NCBI GenBank assembly: GCA_964019055.1
Contig: OZ025208.1
Coordinates: 4,910,453 to 4,974,452, forward strand
DNA from: Anthopleura xanthogrammica
Lineage: Eukaryota; Cnidaria; Anthozoa; Actiniaria; Actiniidae
Length of the DNA stretch: 64,000 nt
Direction of reading: 5' to 3'
Shown here in pieces: positions 59,646-64,000 of the stretch (positions within the stretch are counted from its first letter, which is position 1; every line of letters begins with the position of its first letter). A program made the translations under genes and the position numbers. The notes under the pieces were generated by a model. It was not told where the DNA came from, did no database searches, and worked only from the letters and a program-made list of their open reading frames with translations.

Positions 59646-62600
59646 GAGAATTTTCTTTGGCTCAAAACACGACGTTTTCACTGCTAAACGCACATTTTGG
59701 CCGAGGAAAGCACATTTTCGGTGTCCAAAACACTGTTTTGCTGGAAAAAAAAGCTTTTTAGCCCAAAAAACTGAAAAATTGCCATTTTGGCTCTCAAAAC
59801 CAGGTTTTTCGCTGACGGCGTGCCCTGTTTGCTGAAACCCCCACTTTTTGCTCATGAAAATACCTCTTGAGATAAAAACACGACGTTTTGGCGAAAAAAA
59901 ATGGGGTTTTGGCTGAGAAAAGGTGCTTTTTGGTCAAAAAAACTGTTTTTTGCTGACAAAATTTGAAATTTGCTGAGAATTTTCTTTGGCTCAAAACACG
60001 ACGTTTTCACTGCTAAACGCACATTTTGGCCGAGGAAAGCACATTTTCGGTGTCCAAAACACTGTTTTGCTGGGAAAAAAAGCTTTTTAGCCCAAAAAAC
60101 TAAAAAATGGCCATTTTGGGTCTCAAAACCAGGTTTCTCGCTGACGGCGTGCCCTGTTTGCTGAAACCCCCACTTTTTGCTCATGAAAATACCTCTTCAG
60201 ATAAAAACACGACGTTTTGGCGAAAAAAATGGGGTTTTGGCTGAGAAAAGGTGCTTTTTGGTCAAAAAAACTGTTTTTTGCTGACAAAATTTGAAATTTG
60301 CTGAGAATTTTCTTTGGCTCAAAACACGACGTTTTCACTGCTAAACGCGCATTTTGGCCGAGGAAAGCACATTTTCGGTGTCCAAAACACTGTTTTGCTG
60401 GAAAAAAAAGCTTTTTAGCCCAAAAAACTAAAAAATGGCCATTTTGGCTCTCAAAACCAGGTTTTTCGCTGACGGCGTGCCCTGTTTGCTGAAACCCCCA
60501 CTTTTTGCTCATGAAAATACCTCTTGAGATAAAAACACGACGTTTTGGCGAAAAAAAATGGGGTTTTGGCTGAGAAAAGGTGCTTTTTGGTCAAAAAAAC
60601 TGTTTTTTGCTGACAAAATTTGAAATTTGCTGAGAATTTTCTTTGGCTCAAAACACGACGTTTTCACTGCTAAACGCACATTTTGGCCGAGGAAAGCACA
60701 TTTTCGGTGTCCAAAACACTGTTTTGCTGGAAAAAAAAGCTTTTTAGCCCAAAAAACTAAAAAATGGCCATTTTGGCTCTCAAAACCAGGTTTTTCGCTG
60801 ACGGCGTGCCCTGTTTGCTGAAACCCCCACTTTTTGCTCATGAAAATACCTCTTGAGATAAAAACACGACGTTTTGGCGAAAAAAATGGGGTTTTGGCTG
60901 AGAAAAGGTGCTTTTTGGTCCAAAAAACTGTTTTTTGCTGACAAAATTTGAAATTTGCTGAGAATTTTCTTTGGCTCAAAACACGACGTTTTCACTGCTA
61001 AACGCACATTTTGGCCGAGGAAAGCACATTTTCGGTGTCCAAAACACTGTTTTGCTGGAAAAAAAAGCTTTTTAGCCCAAAAAACTAAGAAATGGCCATT
61101 TTGGCTCTCAAAACCAGGTTTTTCGCTGACGGCGTGCCCTGTTTGCTGAAACCCCCACTTTTTGCTCATGAAAATACCTCTTGAGATAAAAGCACGACGT
61201 TTTGGCGAAAAAAAATGGGGTTTTGGCTGAGAAAAGGTGCTTTTTGGTCAAAAAAACTGTTTTTTGCTGACAAAATTTGAAATTTGCTGAGAATTTTCTT
61301 TGGCTCAAAACACGACGTTTTCACTGCTAAACGCACATTTTGGCCGAGGAAAGCACATTTTCGGTGTCCAAAACACTGTTTTGCTGGAAAAAAAAGCTTT
61401 TTAGCCCAAAAAACTGAAAAATGGCCATTTTGGCTCTCAAAACCAGGTTTTTCGCTGACGGCGTGCCCTGTTTGCTGAAACCCCCACTTTTTGCTCATGA
61501 AAATACCTCTTGAGATAAAAACACGACGTTTTGGCGAAAAAAAATGGGGTTTTGGCTGAGAAAAGGTGCTTTTTGGTCAAAAAAACTATTTTTTGCTGAC
61601 AAAATTTGAAATTTGCTGAGAATTTTCTTTGGCTCAAAACACGACGTTTTCACTGCTAAACGCACATTTTGGCCGAGGAAAGCACATTTTCGGTGTCCAA
61701 AACACTGTTTTGCTGGAAAAAAAAGCTTTTTAGCCCAAAAAACTGAAAAATGGCCATTTTGGCTCTCAAAACCAGGTTTTTCGCTGACGGCGTGCCCTGT
61801 TTGCTGAAACCCCCACTTTTTGCTCATGAAAATACCTCTTGAGATAAAAACACGACGTTTTGGCGAAAAAAAATGGGGTTTTGGCTGAGAAAAGGTGCTT
61901 TTTGGTCAAAAAAACTGTTTTTTGCTGACAAAATTTGAAATTTGCTGAGAATTTTCTTTGGCTCAAAACACGACGTTTTCACTGCTAAACGTACATTTTG
62001 GCCGAGGAAAGCAAATTTTCGGTGTCCAAAACACGGTTTTGCTGGAAAAAAAAGCTTTTTAGCCCAAAAAACTGAAAAATGGCCATTTTGGCTCTCAAAA
62101 CCAGGTTTTTCGCTGACGGCGTGCCCTGTTTGCTGAAACCCCCACTTTTTGCTCATGAAAATACCTCTTGAGATAAAAACACGACGTTTTGGCGAAAAAA
62201 AATGGGGTTTTGGCTGAGAAAAGGTGCTTTTTGGTCCAAAAAACTGTTTTTTGCTGACAAAATTTGAAATTTGCTGAGAATTTTCTTTGGCTCAAAACAC
62301 GACGTTTTCACTGCTAAACGCACATTTTGGCCGAGGAAAGCACATTTTCGGTGTCCAAAACACTGTTTTGCTGGAAAAAAAAGCTTTTTAGCCCAAAAAA
62401 CTGAAAAATGGCCATTTTGGCTCTCAAAACCAGGTTTTTCGCTGACGGCGTGCCCTGTTTGCTGAAACCCCCACTTTTTGCTCATGAAAATACCTCTTGA
62501 GATAAAAACACGACGTTTTGGCGAAAAAAAATGGGGTTTTGGCTGACAAAAGGTGCTTTTTGGTCAAAAAAACTGTTTTTTGCTGACAAAATTTGAAATT

Positions 62601-64000
62601 TGCTGAGAATTTTCTTTGGCTCAAAACACGACGTTTTCACTGCTAAACGCACATTTTGGCCGAGAAAAGCACATTTTCGGTGTCCAAAACACTGTTTTGC
62701 TGGAAAAAAAAGCTTTTTAGCCCAAAAAACTGAAAAATGGCCATTTTGGCTCTCAAAACCAGGTTTTTCGCTGACGGCGTGCCCTGTTTGCTGAAACCCC
62801 CACTTTTTGCTCATGAAAATACCTCTTGAGATAAAAACACGACCTTTTGGCGAAAAAAAATGGGGTTTTGGCTGAGAAAAGGTGCTTTTTGGTCAAAAAA
62901 ACTGTTTTTTGCTGACAAAATTGGAAATTTGCTGAGAATTTTCTTTGGCTCAAAACACGACGTTTTCACTGCTAAACGCACATTTTGGCCGAGGAAAGCA
63001 CATTTTCGGTGTCCAAAACACTGTTTTGCTGGAAAAAAAAGCTTTTTAGCCCAAAAAACTGAAAAATGGCCATTTTGGCTCTCAAAACCAGGTTTTTCGC
63101 TGACGGCGTGCCCTGTTTGCTGAAACCCCCACTTTTTGCTCATGAAAATACCTCTTGAGATAAAAACACGACGTTTTGGCGAAAAAAAATGGGGTTTTGG
63201 CTGAGAAAAGGTGCTTTTTGGTCAAAAAAACTGTTTTTTGCTGACAAAATTTGAAATTTGCTGAGAATTTTCTTTGGCTCAAAACACGACGTTTTCACTG
63301 CTAAACGCACATTTTGGCCGAGGAAAGCACATTTTCGGTGTCCAAAACACTGTTTTGCTGGAAAAAAAAGCTTTTTAGCCCAAAAAACTGAAAAATGGCC
63401 ATTTTGGCTCTCAAAACCAGGTTTTTCGCTGACGGCGTGCCCTGTTTGCTGAAACCCCCACTTTTTGCTCATGAAAATACCTCTTGAGATAAAAACACGA
63501 CGTTTTGGCGAAAAAAAATGGGGTTTTGGCTGATAAAAGGTGCTTTTTGGTCCAAAAAACTGTTTTTTGCTGACAAAATTGGAAATTTGCTGAGAATTTT
63601 CTTTGGCTCAAAACACGACGTTTTCACTGCTAAACGCACATTTTGGCCGAGGAAAGCACATTTTCGGTGTCCAAAACACTGTTTTGCTGGGAAAAAAAGC
63701 TTTTTAGCCCAAAAAACTGAAAAATGGCCATTTTGGCTCTCAAAACCAGGTTTTTCGCTGACGGCGTGCCCTGTTTGCTGAAACCCCCACTTTTTGCTCA
63801 TGAAAATACCTCTTGAGATAAAAACACGACGTTTTGGCGAAAAAAAATGGGGTTTTGGCTGAGAAAAGGTGCTTTTTGGTCAAAAAAACTGTTTTTTGCT
63901 GACAAAATTTGAAATTTGCTGAGAATTTTCTTTGGCTCAAAACACGACGTTTTCACTGCTAAACGCACATTTTGGCCGAGGAAAGCACATTTTCGGTGTC

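Larger units (their letters stand above)
16704..64000. repeat. 329-bp satellite array, about 146 units, continuing past the window
   Basis: The landmark TGGGGTTTTGGCTGA starts at 16704, 17033, 17362 and so on at 329-bp steps to the end. Units are near-identical. The unit splits into 16 sub-modules (20, 20, 16, 22, 19, 22, 18, 20, 30, 21, 20, 19, 19, 20, 23 and 20 bp, summing to 329). Most have the form A-tract, spacer, T-tract, GCTGA-like end. Diagnostic variants are GGTCCAAAA or GGTCAAAA, AAATTTGAAA or AAATTGGAAA, GCTGGAAA or GCTGGGAA, and CTGAGAAAAGG or CTGACAAAAGG. Since 329 is not divisible by 3, every unit shifts frame. The 110-, 66- and 64-codon frames therefore recur per unit without fusing, except where an indel restores phase. 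They are not annotated as genes. Confidence 0.98.

Noticed and set aside
16704..64000. Hundreds of recurring 64-, 66-, 87- and 110-codon frames in the satellite as a repeat-protein gene family
   Set aside because: They recur on both strands in the same DNA, shift frame every 329 bp, and fuse only when an indel happens to restore phase. No start context, splice signal or domain supports them.
16704..64000. CRISPR-like or operon-like array
   Set aside because: Repeats are contiguous with no unique spacers, units are 329 bp, and the surrounding DNA is eukaryotic.

Overview
The window looks like nuclear DNA of a metazoan, most probably a cnidarian such as a coral or anemone. The evidence is AT-rich intergenic DNA, a spliced gene with a small CxxC/CxxC zinc-ribbon first exon, Penelope-like retroelements (PLEs) ending in (TA)n tracts, and a very large tandem satellite. 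Nothing suggests a bacterial or viral contig. The taxon is inference; no marker gene is present.

Layout. 1-1.1 kb has no gene. 1.2-3.0 kb holds two convergent genes whose 3' ends overlap by 97 bp: a 219-residue mini-LRR single-pass membrane protein (+), and on the minus strand a predicted two-exon gene joining a zinc ribbon to a 290-residue domain I do not recognise. 3.0-7.1 kb is packed with small repeats: a short inverted repeat, a 22-bp minisatellite, 72-bp and 119-bp duplications, an inverted-repeat element enclosing a tRNA-like SINE segment, and a TTAA-rich element with degenerate inverted ends. 7.9-12.7 kb is a PLE nest. It contains two near-identical 5'-truncated copies joined head to head as a 3.4-kb palindrome, plus two more decayed fragments. 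The 3' ends carry hammerhead-ribozyme motifs, two of which can be folded with stems I, II and III and a GUA cleavage triplet. 12.7-13.9 kb is a nested inverted-repeat element. 14-16.7 kb has microsatellites and one unrecognised GC-richer stretch.

From 16,704 to the end (about 47.3 kb, 74% of the window) there is a single 329-bp tandem satellite of about 146 units, still running at the right edge. The unit divides into 16 sub-modules of 16-30 bp (mean 20.6 bp), each essentially an A-tract, a short spacer, a T-tract and a GCTGA-like end, so A/T tracts recur about every two helical turns. The array is mosaic: a 35-unit almost identical block (17.0-28.6 kb), a 200-N gap at a sub-family boundary, two tetramer higher-order duplications, three units sharing a 118-bp internal deletion, a one-sub-module duplication, and single variant units repeated kilobases apart. 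Because 329 is not a multiple of 3, the many 64-, 66- and 110-residue open frames in it are by-products, not genes.

The window shows no multi-gene pathway. Its interest lies in the satellite architecture, the palindromic ribozyme-bearing PLE, and the small convergent gene pair.
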